In this document: positions 1 through 9,224 of the stretch, one piece after another
Layout: each line of letters opens with the position of its first letter
How positions within the stretch are numbered: the first letter of the stretch is position 1
Origin: Chryseosolibacter indicum
GTDB taxonomy: Bacteria > Bacteroidota > Bacteroidia > Cytophagales > Cyclobacteriaceae
Direction of reading: 5' to 3'
NCBI RefSeq assembly: GCF_018598585.1
Contig: NZ_JAHESD010000037.1
Location: 1-55,128, forward strand
Length of the DNA stretch: 55,128 bases
The notes under the pieces: model-generated
The model's database searches: none
The model's input: only the letters and a program-made list of their open reading frames with translations
Told to the model about the DNA's origin: nothing
Program-made: the position numbers and the translations under genes

Positions 1-552
1 TTGCGCAAAAACCGTGAAGCACGTTTTCAACAACTTAAAGTGAACGCTCCTCAATACGGATTTGAAGTTGAAGAAATCCCACGACAGGATGTTGATAATG
101 TAGGCGTTAGCTCAACTAAAATCCGTAAAGCACTTGAGCAGGGCGATGTACTAACTGCTAGCCATTTCCTTGGTCGTAGTTATAGTCTTACAGGTCGCGT
201 TATTGCTGGTGATAAGATTGGCAGACTGTTGGGTTTTCCTACTGCGAACCTTGAATTAGACAGCAAGCATAAACTCATACCAATGGAAGGTATTTATGCG
301 GTAACCGTTCAGCACGAGCGTGACTTATACAAAGGCATGCTTTACATAGGTTATCGCCCTACAATTAATGGCAACAAATTAAACATTGAAGTGAATATCT
401 TTGAATTCGACAAAGATGTTTATGGTGAAAATATCACAATCAATTTACATCACCTTATTCGCGGCGATGCAAAGTTTAGCGACCTTGAACAATTAAAAGA
501 CCAGCTAAAGTTAGACAAGCTTGACGCTCTGAGGCTTTTATCTTCTATCTAA
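1..552 (+). CDS. ribF: Bifunctional riboflavin kinase/FAD synthetase, 3' part
   Basis: This is the C-terminal 183 residues of RibF; the nucleotidyltransferase half lies mostly upstream of the window. RibF phosphorylates riboflavin to FMN and then adenylylates it to FAD in the cytoplasm. The stretch GVSSTKIR near residue 36 is the end of the FAD synthetase domain. The flavokinase domain follows, with the LGFPTANL signature (about 77-84), a GYRPTIN segment (about 117-123) and IEVNIFEFD, where the glutamate matches the catalytic base of the family. The reading frame is open at the left edge, so the TTG at base 1 is not a start. The 36 bases to the next gene contain an inverted repeat, GTTTACA/TGTAAAC, at 561-580. 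Confidence 0.93.
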   Translation: MRKNREARFQQLKVNAPQYGFEVEEIPRQDVDNVGVSSTKIRKALEQGDVLTASHFLGRSYSLTGRVIAGDKIGRLLGFPTANLELDSKHKLIPMEGIYAVTVQHERDLYKGMLYIGYRPTINGNKLNIEVNIFEFDKDVYGENITINLHHLIRGDAKFSDLEQLKDQLKLDKLDALRLLSSI

Positions 553-587
553 TCCATAAGGTTTACATTTTTTTGTAAACTTGTTTT

Positions 588-2546
588 ATGGAATCATCTC
601 ACCTTTTGTGGACGCCGTCGGAGAAAATGAAGAAGGATGCTAACCTTCGTCATTACATAGATTGGTTACGAGAACGCAAGCAACTTACCTTCTCTGATTA
701 TCAGGCATTATGGAATTGGTCTGTTACTGATATTAACAGTTTCTGGAAAAGCATCTGGGAATACTTTGATATACTACATGACGGAGAGATCTCACAGATC
801 TACTCCGGCGAAATGCCTGCAGTAAAATGGTTTGAAGGCACTAAACTTAATTATGCAGAGCATATTTTTAGAAAAGCCAATGATACGCACCCTGCTATCC
901 TATTTAAAAGTGAGTCTACTGCACTGAGGGAAGTAAGCTGGAAAGAATTATCAATGTCGGTTTCTGCATTACAAGCTCTTTTTAAGGCAGAGGGTATTCA
1001 GCAAGGTGATACAATAGCAGCTTATCTTCCATGCATTCCTGAAGCTTCCATGGCCCTCTTGGCTACCACATCTATTGGCGCAGTCTGGTCTAGCTGTTCT
1101 CCCGACTTTGGGACTAATGCTGTGATAGATAGATTTAACCAAATAGAACCGAAGGTCCTTTTTGCAGTTGACCAATATACTTACAACGGAAAATCTTTTG
1201 ACAAAACTTCTGTTGTTCAAGATCTCATCAATGCGCTCCCCTCACTGAAATGTATCATTCTCGTATCGGATCAGTCTAAACTTGTAAGCACCAAACAAGT
1301 AATCTTATGGAAGGACATTCAGCGCAATGATAATGCAGCCCCTGAATTTACACGCGTCTCTTTTAACCATCCTATCTGGATCTTATATTCATCAGGCACA
1401 ACAGGTCTACCCAAAGCGATTACACATTCTCATGGTGGCATTTTGCTCGAACAACTAAAGTACGGTTCATTTCATAACGACTTTAAACCAGGAGAGCGTT
1501 GCTTCTGGTATACTACAACAGGATGGATGATGTGGAATTACATTCATGGAAGCTTGCTCACAGGAGGCACTATGGTGTTATATGATGGAAGCCCGGGATA
1601 CCCTGACTTAAGTGTATTATGGGAGTATGCTGAGCAATCGGAAATACATCACTTCGGGACGAGCGCTGCGTTTATCCTTGCCAACCTGAAAGAAGGAATT
1701 ACACCATCCAAAAAATTGCAACTTGCCAATCTCCGATCAATCGGCTCAACAGGAAGCACTTTGCCACCCGAAGGTTTCGAGTGGATTTACCAGCATGTTA
1801 AACAAGACATCTGGCTGGCTTCAATGAGTGGTGGCACTGATGTGTGTAGTGCATTTGTTGGGGGTAATCCGCTTTGGCCTGTTTATGCTGGTGAAATTCA
1901 ATGCAGAGCTTTAGGCTGCAAGCTAGAAGCTTTTGATGACGATGGGAAGTCGATCACCAATAGTGTTGGCGAGATGGTGATCAGCAAACCCATGCCTTCT
2001 ATGCCCGTATTTTTCTGGAATGATCCAACCTTCGAGAGATACAAAGAAAGTTACTTTGAAATGTTCCCTGGAGTTTGGCGCCACGGTGATTGGATTGAAA
2101 TTACAAGCAGACAGGGAGTGATAATCTATGGAAGATCTGATGCAACATTAAACCGCGGTGGTGTAAGAATTGGAACAAGCGAGATTTATCGTGCAGTAGA
2201 TAAAGTTGAAGAAGTGAAAGACAGTTTGATCATTTGCATTGAAAAAGAGAAGGGAGAGTTCTGGATGCCTCTGTTTGTTGTAATGAAAGCAGATCATACT
2301 TTAACTGATGATATTAAAAAGAAAATCAATACAGTAATCAAAAATGAATATAGTCCTCGACATGTTCCGGATGAAGTTGTAGCAGTTGAAGATATTCCTT
2401 ATACGATCAGCGGAAAGAAGACCGAAACTCCAGTTAAAAAAATACTGATGGGAAAAGATCCTAAAACAGTAGTAAACTTTGGCTCTTTAAGAAATCCTAA
2501 ATCTATTGATCACTTTATTACCCTGTTCAAACACAAAAGGCCATAG
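588..2546 (+). CDS. Acetoacetyl-CoA synthetase (acetoacetate-CoA ligase)
   Basis: A 652-residue ANL-superfamily adenylate-forming enzyme, expected to activate acetoacetate with ATP and CoA in ketone-body or leucine breakdown. The AMP-binding P-loop YSSGTTGLPK lies at 267-276. The C-terminal ISGKKTE motif carries the catalytic lysine at about 610. The N-terminal acetyl-CoA-synthetase-type extension, with WFEGTKLNYAEH at about 81-92, and the motif TTTGWMMWN fit acetoacetyl-CoA synthetase (about 650 residues) better than ordinary acetyl-CoA synthetase. The ATG at 588 follows ribF by 36 bases, so the two may be cotranscribed. Substrate is inferred from family resemblance; another short acyl substrate cannot be excluded. 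Confidence 0.85.
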   Translation: MESSHLLWTPSEKMKKDANLRHYIDWLRERKQLTFSDYQALWNWSVTDINSFWKSIWEYFDILHDGEISQIYSGEMPAVKWFEGTKLNYAEHIFRKANDTHPAILFKSESTALREVSWKELSMSVSALQALFKAEGIQQGDTIAAYLPCIPEASMALLATTSIGAVWSSCSPDFGTNAVIDRFNQIEPKVLFAVDQYTYNGKSFDKTSVVQDLINALPSLKCIILVSDQSKLVSTKQVILWKDIQRNDNAAPEFTRVSFNHPIWILYSSGTTGLPKAITHSHGGILLEQLKYGSFHNDFKPGERCFWYTTTGWMMWNYIHGSLLTGGTMVLYDGSPGYPDLSVLWEYAEQSEIHHFGTSAAFILANLKEGITPSKKLQLANLRSIGSTGSTLPPEGFEWIYQHVKQDIWLASMSGGTDVCSAFVGGNPLWPVYAGEIQCRALGCKLEAFDDDGKSITNSVGEMVISKPMPSMPVFFWNDPTFERYKESYFEMFPGVWRHGDWIEITSRQGVIIYGRSDATLNRGGVRIGTSEIYRAVDKVEEVKDSLIICIEKEKGEFWMPLFVVMKADHTLTDDIKKKINTVIKNEYSPRHVPDEVVAVEDIPYTISGKKTETPVKKILMGKDPKTVVNFGSLRNPKSIDHFITLFKHKRP

Positions 2547-2609
2547 CCGCCGCCTTCGGCCTACACTGAAAAAGATTTTAAATAGCAGGAAAGAAAATCA
2601 ACTATCCTT

Positions 2610-2617
2610 TACATTTG
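2610..2617 (+). promoter_or_regulatory. Candidate -7 element upstream of gldC
   Basis: TACATTTG matches the Bacteroidota -7 consensus TAnnTTTG and ends only five bases before the gldC ATG. A transcript started here would have almost no leader. No clear TTG-type -33 element sits at the usual distance, so this is a weak call. Confidence 0.35.
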
Positions 2618-2621
2618 CCAA

Positions 2622-2954
2622 ATGAAGAAATCAAGCATCAACTTCACCGTACATTTAGATCAAAATAACATTCCTGAAAAAATACAATGGGATGCTACCG
2701 ATAAACCAGACCCTCAGTTATCTGAAACTAAGTCTATTAGCGTAGCTCTTTGGGATAGCAAACAAAAGAACACCCTTCGTATTGACCTTTGGACCAAAGA
2801 CATGCCCGTTGAAGAGATGAAGCGATTTTTCATTGATTGTATCGGCGGATTAGCCCAAAGTATCCTTACTTCCACCGGCGATGAATACATGGCCAGCGAA
2901 ACCAATGCACTTTGCGAAAAGCTGGTTAAACACCTGCAAGAGGAAAACAAATAG
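2622..2954 (+). CDS. gldC: Gliding motility protein GldC
   Basis: The 110-residue product matches GldC in length and character: a small soluble protein with no signal peptide, beginning KKSSINFTVHLD and containing the segments IPEKIQWDATD and ALWDSKQKNTLRIDLWTKDMPVEEMK. GldC is encoded by gliding Bacteroidota and in Flavobacterium is required for, or improves, gliding motility; its biochemical role is unsettled. It stands alone here, 75 bases after the acetoacetyl-CoA synthetase and away from gldB or other gld genes. Presence of gldC does not prove that the organism glides, because it is also conserved in non-gliding relatives. Confidence 0.88.
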   Translation: MKKSSINFTVHLDQNNIPEKIQWDATDKPDPQLSETKSISVALWDSKQKNTLRIDLWTKDMPVEEMKRFFIDCIGGLAQSILTSTGDEYMASETNALCEKLVKHLQEENK

Positions 2955-3006
2955 AAACGGCCTTTCAATCGTTTGTTTTATTCTAAAAATTTGTACTTTA
3001 CAGAAA

Positions 3007-3039
3007 GAAATGCTCTGTATGCATAACATATTGCATTTC
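3007..3039 (+). promoter_or_regulatory. Inverted repeat upstream of the TonB receptor
   Basis: GAAATGC (3007-3013) and GCATTTC (3033-3039) form a perfect 7-bp inverted repeat 43 bases before the receptor start. It could be an operator or a leader hairpin. No known regulator was matched. Confidence 0.3.
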
Positions 3040-3081
3040 TAATAACCCTATTTCTTTAAAATTCAACTACTTAAACATTCT

Positions 3082-5811
3082 ATGAAGCATTTTTACAATG
3101 GTTTATGGGCAGCAATTACTTTAGTAATGTTGCTCAATTCCGCGGTTTATGCCCAAACCACTATCTCGGGAAAAGTCGCGGATGCCGCTACTGGAGAGAC
3201 ATTAGCAGGGGTGAATATTGTTGTTAAAGGAAAAGTGATTGGCACCATTACAAATACCAATGGACAATTCTCTCTTGCTGTCAATGATGCTCCTCCTTTT
3301 ACACTTGTCTTTTCTTTTGTTGGTTATCAATCTCAGGAAGTATCTATTAGCGACAACAGTGCTACAGGACTCGATATTAAACTTAGTGAACAAACGGTTC
3401 TGGGTCAGGAGATCGTAGTATCTGCCTCACGTGTTGAAGAGAGCATTATGCGTTCTCCCGTTACTGTTGAAAAGGTTGATTTGCTTGCAATACAGCAGAC
3501 TCCAGCACCTGAATTTTATGAAGCCTTAGCTTCTGTTAAAGGAGTTCAATTCACTTCAAGTAGTTTAAATTTTCCGCAGGTAAACACCAGAGGATTTGCC
3601 ACCATTGCAAATGTTAGATTTGTTCAGCTTGTTGACGGTATAGATACACAAGCCCCCCTATTGAACTTCCCTACAGGTAACATTGTAGGTATCGGTGAAT
3701 TAGATGCAGAAAGCATGGAGCTTGTACCAGGGGCTGCATCAGCGCTTTACGGGCCAAATGCTTTTAATGGTATTCTTATTATGCGCAGTAAAAGTCCTTT
3801 TGAATACCAGGGCTTAAGCGCTCAATTTAAAGGAGGTATCACAACCTCAGATGCGCAAGGCAAAGCTTATCCAATGTATAACTTTGGACTACGTTACGCG
3901 AAGTCATTCAATAACAAGTTCGCCTTCAAAGTAAACTTCTCCATATTGGACGCCGAAGACTGGCATAGCAACGACTACAAGACTGATGTAGTTAATCCGG
4001 AATCAAAAATTGATCTTTCTGGCCAACCTAATTTTAATGGTGTTAATACATATGGCGATGAAGTAGTAATTCCTGTTCCTATTGGAGGAACATTTGGTTC
4101 CCTTGATTTACGAAGAACAGGATGGAAAGAAGAGGACATAATCGATAACTATGACGCAAGAAGTATCAAAGGAGACGCCGCACTTCATTATAGAATAACT
4201 GATAAAGTAGAAGCTTTATATAATTATCGTTTTGGCGGCGGTAGTTCGGTATACCAGGGTTCGCAGAAGTATGCACTCAGAGATTTTACACAACAGTTCC
4301 ATAAAGTTGAGTTAAAGTCAGATAACTTCTTTGTAAGAGGCTATATAACAGCAACTGACGCTGGTGACTCTTACAATATGGCTGCATTAGGCGCGAATCT
4401 GAATGAAAGAATAAGCCCTACAGCAACTGAATGGGCACCTACCTATGCACAAACTTACGTACTTGCCATGCAAGGCTATCTCCCTGGTGTACCTGCCGGA
4501 AACTCTGCTGCAGCGCATCAAGCTGCGCGTACCCGGGCCGATGCAGGACGAAATGCTTTAACGGAACAGGAAAGAAAAGCACTTATTGAAAGTGTAAGAA
4601 ATGACTACTTCCAACGCAATCCTGCAGGTGCAAAGTTTATTGACAACTCTAGGTTGTATCATGGAGAATTCAACTACAACTTTGCTCATCAAATAAAGTT
4701 TGCAGAAATACAGGTAGGTGGTAACGTTCGTCAGTACAGCTTATTCTCTGACGGAACTATCTTTAATGAAGATCCTGATGATGGAACAGATTTCAACAGA
4801 ATAACTATAAACGAATTCGGTGTTTATACCCAGATCTCTAAAACTTTCCTTGAATCGCTTAAGCTGACAGGATCGTTGAGATATGACAAAAATGAAAACT
4901 TTGACGGCCGGGTGACACCAAGGATCTCCGCTGTTTATACTTTCAATCAAAACCATAACATCCGTGCTTCCTTCCAAACAGGATTTAGAAACCCTGATAC
5001 ACAGGCGCAGTTTATCTACTTCCCTGCTGGAACAAACATATTGTTAGGAAGCGCGAAAGCAAATGCTGAACGCTACGGAGTACACAACGGAGGTTCATGG
5101 ACAAGAGCTTCTTATGAAACATTCCGCAGAACTGGGAACACGGCAGATCTTGTTCAGGCGAATATCGCATCTGTACAACCCGAGAAGTTAAGCGCTTTTG
5201 AAGTAGGTTATAAGGGTGTAGTTAATAAGAATTTCCTTTTTGATGTAAACGCATACTACAACAGTTACGAGGACTTTATTGGCTCATTAGATGTTGCAAG
5301 TAAAAATCCTACGACTCATCAGGGTAGAGAAGTTCCTGCGGGAACAATATTCTCTCCTTATGTAAACTCTCCTGCTACTGTGGCCTCTTTTGGTGTAGGT
5401 TTTGGTGTAACATACAATCTTCCGAAAGGGTACCAGTTCAATGCAAACTATAATTATGCAACGCTTGAAGAGGACAAAGATCAGGACCCAAGCTTCCGCT
5501 CGGGCTTCAACACGCCTGAGCACAAATTCAATATTGGTATTGCAAACAGAAAGGTTGTTAAAAATATTGGCTTCAGTGTAAACTACCGTTGGCAGGATGA
5601 ATTCCTTTGGGAATCTGATTTTGGTTCATGGAATGTTCCTTCATTTGGTGTAGTAGATGCTCAGGTAAGCTATCGTGTTCCATCTATAAAAACCATCGTT
5701 AAATTAGGTGGCTCTAACATAGCAGGTGGCGATTATCGCACAAACCTAGGCGGACCATTTGTTGGTCAGCAATATTATATCTCGCTTACATTTGATGAAT
5801 TCTTCCGTTAA
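3082..5811 (+). CDS. TonB-dependent outer-membrane receptor (CarboxypepD_reg-like type)
   Basis: A 909-residue TonB-dependent receptor with a signal peptide (about 1-24), a CarboxypepD_reg-like beta-sandwich (about 26-105, beginning TISGKVADAATGE), a plug region from about 115 (VVSASRVEES, later NTRGFATIANVRFV) and a long barrel ending in aromatic-rich strands (ISLTFDEFFR). Such receptors import bulky ligands across the outer membrane using TonB/ExbBD energy. No SusD-like partner is present. Instead an SGNH-hydrolase lipoprotein begins 18 bases after the stop, so the pair is probably cotranscribed and may act on one ligand, perhaps an ester or lipid. The ligand cannot be read from sequence. 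Confidence 0.9.
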   Translation: MKHFYNGLWAAITLVMLLNSAVYAQTTISGKVADAATGETLAGVNIVVKGKVIGTITNTNGQFSLAVNDAPPFTLVFSFVGYQSQEVSISDNSATGLDIKLSEQTVLGQEIVVSASRVEESIMRSPVTVEKVDLLAIQQTPAPEFYEALASVKGVQFTSSSLNFPQVNTRGFATIANVRFVQLVDGIDTQAPLLNFPTGNIVGIGELDAESMELVPGAASALYGPNAFNGILIMRSKSPFEYQGLSAQFKGGITTSDAQGKAYPMYNFGLRYAKSFNNKFAFKVNFSILDAEDWHSNDYKTDVVNPESKIDLSGQPNFNGVNTYGDEVVIPVPIGGTFGSLDLRRTGWKEEDIIDNYDARSIKGDAALHYRITDKVEALYNYRFGGGSSVYQGSQKYALRDFTQQFHKVELKSDNFFVRGYITATDAGDSYNMAALGANLNERISPTATEWAPTYAQTYVLAMQGYLPGVPAGNSAAAHQAARTRADAGRNALTEQERKALIESVRNDYFQRNPAGAKFIDNSRLYHGEFNYNFAHQIKFAEIQVGGNVRQYSLFSDGTIFNEDPDDGTDFNRITINEFGVYTQISKTFLESLKLTGSLRYDKNENFDGRVTPRISAVYTFNQNHNIRASFQTGFRNPDTQAQFIYFPAGTNILLGSAKANAERYGVHNGGSWTRASYETFRRTGNTADLVQANIASVQPEKLSAFEVGYKGVVNKNFLFDVNAYYNSYEDFIGSLDVASKNPTTHQGREVPAGTIFSPYVNSPATVASFGVGFGVTYNLPKGYQFNANYNYATLEEDKDQDPSFRSGFNTPEHKFNIGIANRKVVKNIGFSVNYRWQDEFLWESDFGSWNVPSFGVVDAQVSYRVPSIKTIVKLGGSNIAGGDYRTNLGGPFVGQQYYISLTFDEFFR

Positions 5812-5829
5812 TCCCCAAAGCATATACTT

Positions 5830-7485
5830 ATGAAAAAGATAAAATATCTTGGATATACATTGGCATTGATACTTGCTCTCAGCGCCTGCGAGCAAGACAC
5901 TATAGATTTACAACAACCAGAGCCAGACTTAACAAACGTAGGAACAGATGCATGCCCCCAAGGTGCATCTAAAGGATCAGCAGATTTTACTAAAGTTGTA
6001 GCCATTGGTAATTCATTGATGGCGGGCTACCAGTCAGGTGCTTTGTTTGACGCAGGTCAGCAGAATTCATTACCGAAAATCCTATCAAAACAATTTGTTT
6101 GCGTCGGCGGAAGCGAAACATTCAACCAACCGGATATCCGCTCAGAATATGGATTCTATACAGGAGGAACGAACCCTGTTGGAAATATCTTTTTAGGGCG
6201 GTTATTTATCTATGGCGCAGCACCTGCACCTTATAAATATCCTAGCCAAGAGGCTGCAGCTTCAAGCATACCAAATCCTCAGGTGAATCCTAATTTTATG
6301 TATGCGGGTTCTCAGGGCGCCGTGCCTACAAAAGACCTGAATAACTTTGGAGTACCAGGGATCGTCCTAGGACAAATTTTTACAACAGCTACAGGTAATT
6401 GGAGTAATCCAAATCCCGCAGCAGGCTTTAATCCTTTTTATGCACGTTTCGCCTCGGATGGAGGTGCAGGTACTAGCACCATTCTTCAGGATGCTACTAC
6501 CTCCCTGGCAAATGGGGGTACGTTTTTTCTTATGGAAATTGGAAATAACGATGTGTTAGGATATGCTATAGGTGGTGCTGCGAGTACCGGTGTTCAAATG
6601 ACATCTACAGCAGATTTTACTATGCAATATCAAGGTGCTCTTCAAACATTACTTTCTGTTCCTAATGTAAAAGGTGCTGTTGCTAACATCCCTGATATTA
6701 CTTCAATTGCCTATTTTAATACAGTAACATGGAATCGGATTGCATTTGATGAAGCAAAACCAACTGACGTTGCTACTGTGGCACAATTAAATGCAGCCTT
6801 TGCTGGATTAAATAGTGCTCTTGATGGTTTATCCGCCAATGGTCTTATTTCTGCAGCAGAGGCTGCAAAAAGAAAAGTTAGTTATCAGCTGGGCAATAAT
6901 CCTATTCTTATCAACGACGAAGACCTGGAAGACTTAGGTCCTAAATTTGACGTCTTACTTTCTGTAAATGCCATTACTCAAGAACAACGTCAAAGACTTG
7001 TGCCTTATGAACAATCGAGACCATTGGTAGCTGGCGAGCTTGTACCTCTTGGGGCCGGAGCTGTGTTAGGTACACTTGCTAATCCGCAAGATCCTACTAC
7101 GGTATGGGGTGTAGCTGTACCATTACCAGATCAGTATGCATTAACAGCAAATGAAATTACTGCAATTCAAACTCGTACGAATGAATTTAACACTATTATA
7201 GCAAATGCTGTAGCACAATTAGGCGGCGACAGGGTAGCGCTAGTTGATGTTAATGGTAAATTTAATCAATTGAAAATGGCAGGTGCTGACGTTGTTAACG
7301 GTGTAACCATTACTCCAACATTAGCGCCTCCTACTGGTGGTTTCTCAGAAGACGGAATCCACCCAAATCAAAGAGGATATGCTTATTTAGCCAACATCTT
7401 CATTGACGCCATCAATACTAAATTTGGTGCTTCTGTTCCTAAAGTAAACATTAGCAAATACAGCGCTAATGGTTTACCTCGGTAA
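5830..7485 (+). CDS. SGNH/GDSL-family hydrolase lipoprotein
   Basis: A 551-residue lipoprotein (lipobox ending LALSAC, Cys20) with a GDSL/SGNH esterase fold. Block I reads IGNSLMAGY, placing the predicted nucleophile at Ser62; the usual Asp before Ser is Asn here. An IGNND motif matches block III. The C-terminal DGIHPNQRG supplies the catalytic Asp (about 508) and His (about 511). The region between holds a long insertion rich in Ala, Asn and Gly, making the protein far larger than simple GDSL esterases. It follows the TonB receptor by 18 bases and is probably surface- or periplasm-anchored, trimming an acylated ligand for that receptor (inference). Confidence 0.82.
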   Translation: MKKIKYLGYTLALILALSACEQDTIDLQQPEPDLTNVGTDACPQGASKGSADFTKVVAIGNSLMAGYQSGALFDAGQQNSLPKILSKQFVCVGGSETFNQPDIRSEYGFYTGGTNPVGNIFLGRLFIYGAAPAPYKYPSQEAAASSIPNPQVNPNFMYAGSQGAVPTKDLNNFGVPGIVLGQIFTTATGNWSNPNPAAGFNPFYARFASDGGAGTSTILQDATTSLANGGTFFLMEIGNNDVLGYAIGGAASTGVQMTSTADFTMQYQGALQTLLSVPNVKGAVANIPDITSIAYFNTVTWNRIAFDEAKPTDVATVAQLNAAFAGLNSALDGLSANGLISAAEAAKRKVSYQLGNNPILINDEDLEDLGPKFDVLLSVNAITQEQRQRLVPYEQSRPLVAGELVPLGAGAVLGTLANPQDPTTVWGVAVPLPDQYALTANEITAIQTRTNEFNTIIANAVAQLGGDRVALVDVNGKFNQLKMAGADVVNGVTITPTLAPPTGGFSEDGIHPNQRGYAYLANIFIDAINTKFGASVPKVNISKYSANGLPR

Positions 7486-7507
7486 TCAAACAGGACTTAG
7501 ATAAAAT

Positions 7508-7545
7508 AAAAGAGACTGCTCTCCATGCAGTCTCTTTTATTTTTG
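7508..7545 (+). terminator. Intrinsic terminator after the receptor/hydrolase pair
   Basis: A perfect 12-bp stem, AAAAGAGACTGC (7508-7519) with GCAGTCTCTTTT (7527-7538), has a 7-base loop and is followed by ATTTTTG. It closes the 3082-7485 unit. The A-rich left side means it could also end minus-strand transcription from 7571. Confidence 0.9.
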
Positions 7546-7570
7546 TCTAGCAGAGAAAAAAAGTATATTA

Positions 7571-7804
7571 CTAATGACCCTTTTTCTTCTGTTGTCCGGG
7601 AGCATGTGGCTTAGCAGACTGATGTCCAGCTGCCTTTTTCTGTTGCCCAGGGGCATGTGATTTGGCTGATTGGTTGCCTGCTACTTTCTTTTCATGTCCA
7701 GGAGGTGTTTTCTTCGGTGTTATCACCACCGTTTTACTGGAACATGAAGCAAGAAAAAGAACTACAACGCAAATCAGGCAAACTCTGAATAATCTTATTT
7801 TCAT
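7571..7804 (-). CDS. Small basic repeat lipoprotein
   Basis: A 77-residue lipoprotein precursor (lipobox LASC, Cys21). The mature part is short, basic and repetitive: two 17-residue units, AGNQSAKSHAPGQQKKA (42-58) and AGHQSAKPHAPGQQKKK (59-75), preceded by a shortened PPGHEKK. I recall similar small Bacteroidota proteins carrying database names such as quinol oxidase subunit 4, but nothing in this sequence supports a role in respiration. The polycationic, histidine-containing tail could bind a polyanion or metal (inference). It lies 14 bases after the stop of the minus-strand barrel gene and is probably cotranscribed with it. Confidence 0.65.
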   Translation of the reverse strand: MKIRLFRVCLICVVVLFLASCSSKTVVITPKKTPPGHEKKVAGNQSAKSHAPGQQKKAAGHQSAKPHAPGQQKKKGH

Positions 7805-7818
7805 TGTTAAAACGGTTA

Positions 7819-8442
7819 CTAGTTAAAATTGTATCTGATACCTATACCTCCCTGGCCAAAGAAGTTGAATGGATCATCCGCCAGTTCCAGAAGTAGATTT
7901 ATATCTGCAAAAGCAGAAAGAGGCGCACCTGGAATGTGATATTCCAAGCCAATAACTCCGTCAACACCAAAGTCTACATCGGTAACCTTTTCTGAAACGT
8001 GTACCCATGTATTTCTTTCGCTGTAACGGTATCTATATGTGAAGGTGTTAAACCTGAGCTGAGGTCCAACACCCCAGTACCACTGAAGTCCTTGAGCATT
8101 GGGGAAGTCTTTTTGAAAAAGTAAATGACCTTGAATGCTTATTGCACTATTTTTTCTATGGCCTAAATAATAGTAATCTCTGAAATCTCGATCGTCATAA
8201 AACCGATCACGGTAATCATATCCCCAATAACTTGATTGTCCGATATTAAACTCAAGTGCCTTCCCATTAGCCAGATATTTCTTAGCAGATACTCCAAGTG
8301 GGTCTCCCAGGCGAATTCCAACACCCCAATTGGTTGGTGTTGAACTTGTTGCTTTGTTTTTTCCTGCGCTTTGTTTCTTTGTCTGTGCTTGTGAAATAGT
8401 AATCGTTAACATCAATACAATAAGAATGTACCTGTACTTCAT
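7819..8442 (-). CDS. Outer-membrane beta-barrel protein
   Basis: A 207-residue protein with a signal peptide (about 1-19, ending ISQAQ) and alternating hydrophobic/aromatic strands typical of a small barrel. It contains GVGIRLGDPLGVSAKKYL near the start, many Tyr/Arg/Asp turns (about 72-95) and a C-terminal GGIGIRYNFN ending in an aromatic-polar strand. It resembles uncharacterised Bacteroidota outer-membrane proteins. It is divergent from the sigma factor gene at 8581, with a 138-base shared upstream region, and precedes the small repeat lipoprotein. The specific function is unknown. Confidence 0.7.
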   Translation of the reverse strand: MKYRYILIVLMLTITISQAQTKKQSAGKNKATSSTPTNWGVGIRLGDPLGVSAKKYLANGKALEFNIGQSSYWGYDYRDRFYDDRDFRDYYYLGHRKNSAISIQGHLLFQKDFPNAQGLQWYWGVGPQLRFNTFTYRYRYSERNTWVHVSEKVTDVDFGVDGVIGLEYHIPGAPLSAFADINLLLELADDPFNFFGQGGIGIRYNFN

Positions 8443-8580
8443 TTTAATAATTTTGGTTTATCTACACCTTTAGTATTTAAACCGGCCCTTACCCTGTAGT
8501 GCATTGAAAAAATTTTAACAATAATTTTAAATTCTATTTTTAGCCTTTAAACGCTACTTTTAAGTACTTTTTACGGATTC

Positions 8581-9144
8581 ATGGGCGAACTGGCACAACA
8601 AGACTTCGACACACTTTTTCTAAAATACCACCGTGAGCTATTGAACCTTGCCTATAATATTGTTAGAGATAGAGATATTGCTAAAGATGTTGTACAGGAG
8701 GTATTTACTAGTCTTTGGAAGAACAGACACTCAATTCAGTTCGGCGAACAGATAAAAAATTATCTCTTCAAAGCCACCTCTCATACCTCGCTCAATGCTT
8801 TGAGAAAGCTGAAGACATCCTATAAACTGGATGATTACCAGGAAATTTCAATGCTAATAGCACCCTCAGGCCCCGAATCTCCTGCTTATGGTGAGCTTGA
8901 ATTACGCGTCAGGCAAGCGATCGACCGCCTCCCCCCGCAATGCAAAACAATTTTTCTTCTGAGCCGGCACGAGGGACTAAAATACCAGGAAATAGCAGAA
9001 ACCCTTGGATTATCAGTAAAAACAGTTGAAAGCCAGATGGGAATAGCCCTTGAAAAACTGCGCCAGGACCTTAAACCCTTCTTAACACTCGAATTTCTGG
9101 CAATCCTGCTCGCAGCAAGCCTCTTATTTTATATTCTCTTTTAA
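8581..9144 (+). CDS. ECF RNA polymerase sigma factor with C-terminal membrane tail
   Basis: A 187-residue FecI-like sigma-70 factor. Region 2 spans about 9-75 (LFLKYHRELLNLAYNIV, DIAKDVVQEVF). Region 4 spans about 110-160 (LPPQCKTIFLLSRHEGLKYQEIA, then a helix-turn-helix ending VKTVESQM). After region 4 the last 20 or so residues form a hydrophobic helix (about 167-187, FLAILLAASLLFYILF), an addition to a normally soluble protein. It heads a unit with a small lipoprotein and a FecR-like anti-sigma, so the pair probably controls an envelope response. No SusC-like receptor is adjacent. The target genes are unknown. Confidence 0.88.
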   Translation: MGELAQQDFDTLFLKYHRELLNLAYNIVRDRDIAKDVVQEVFTSLWKNRHSIQFGEQIKNYLFKATSHTSLNALRKLKTSYKLDDYQEISMLIAPSGPESPAYGELELRVRQAIDRLPPQCKTIFLLSRHEGLKYQEIAETLGLSVKTVESQMGIALEKLRQDLKPFLTLEFLAILLAASLLFYILF

Positions 9145-9224
9145 TTTTTTTTCATACTGGTTAGGGGTATAGGCGGTGTTGTGTGCTATAGAAATATAGA
9201 TACAAGAAATAAACCCCATTTTCA

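Noticed and set aside
561-580. GTTTACA/TGTAAAC hairpin after ribF as terminator
   Set aside because: The stem is only 7 bp and AT-rich, and no T run follows before the next ATG; more likely a weak operator or chance.
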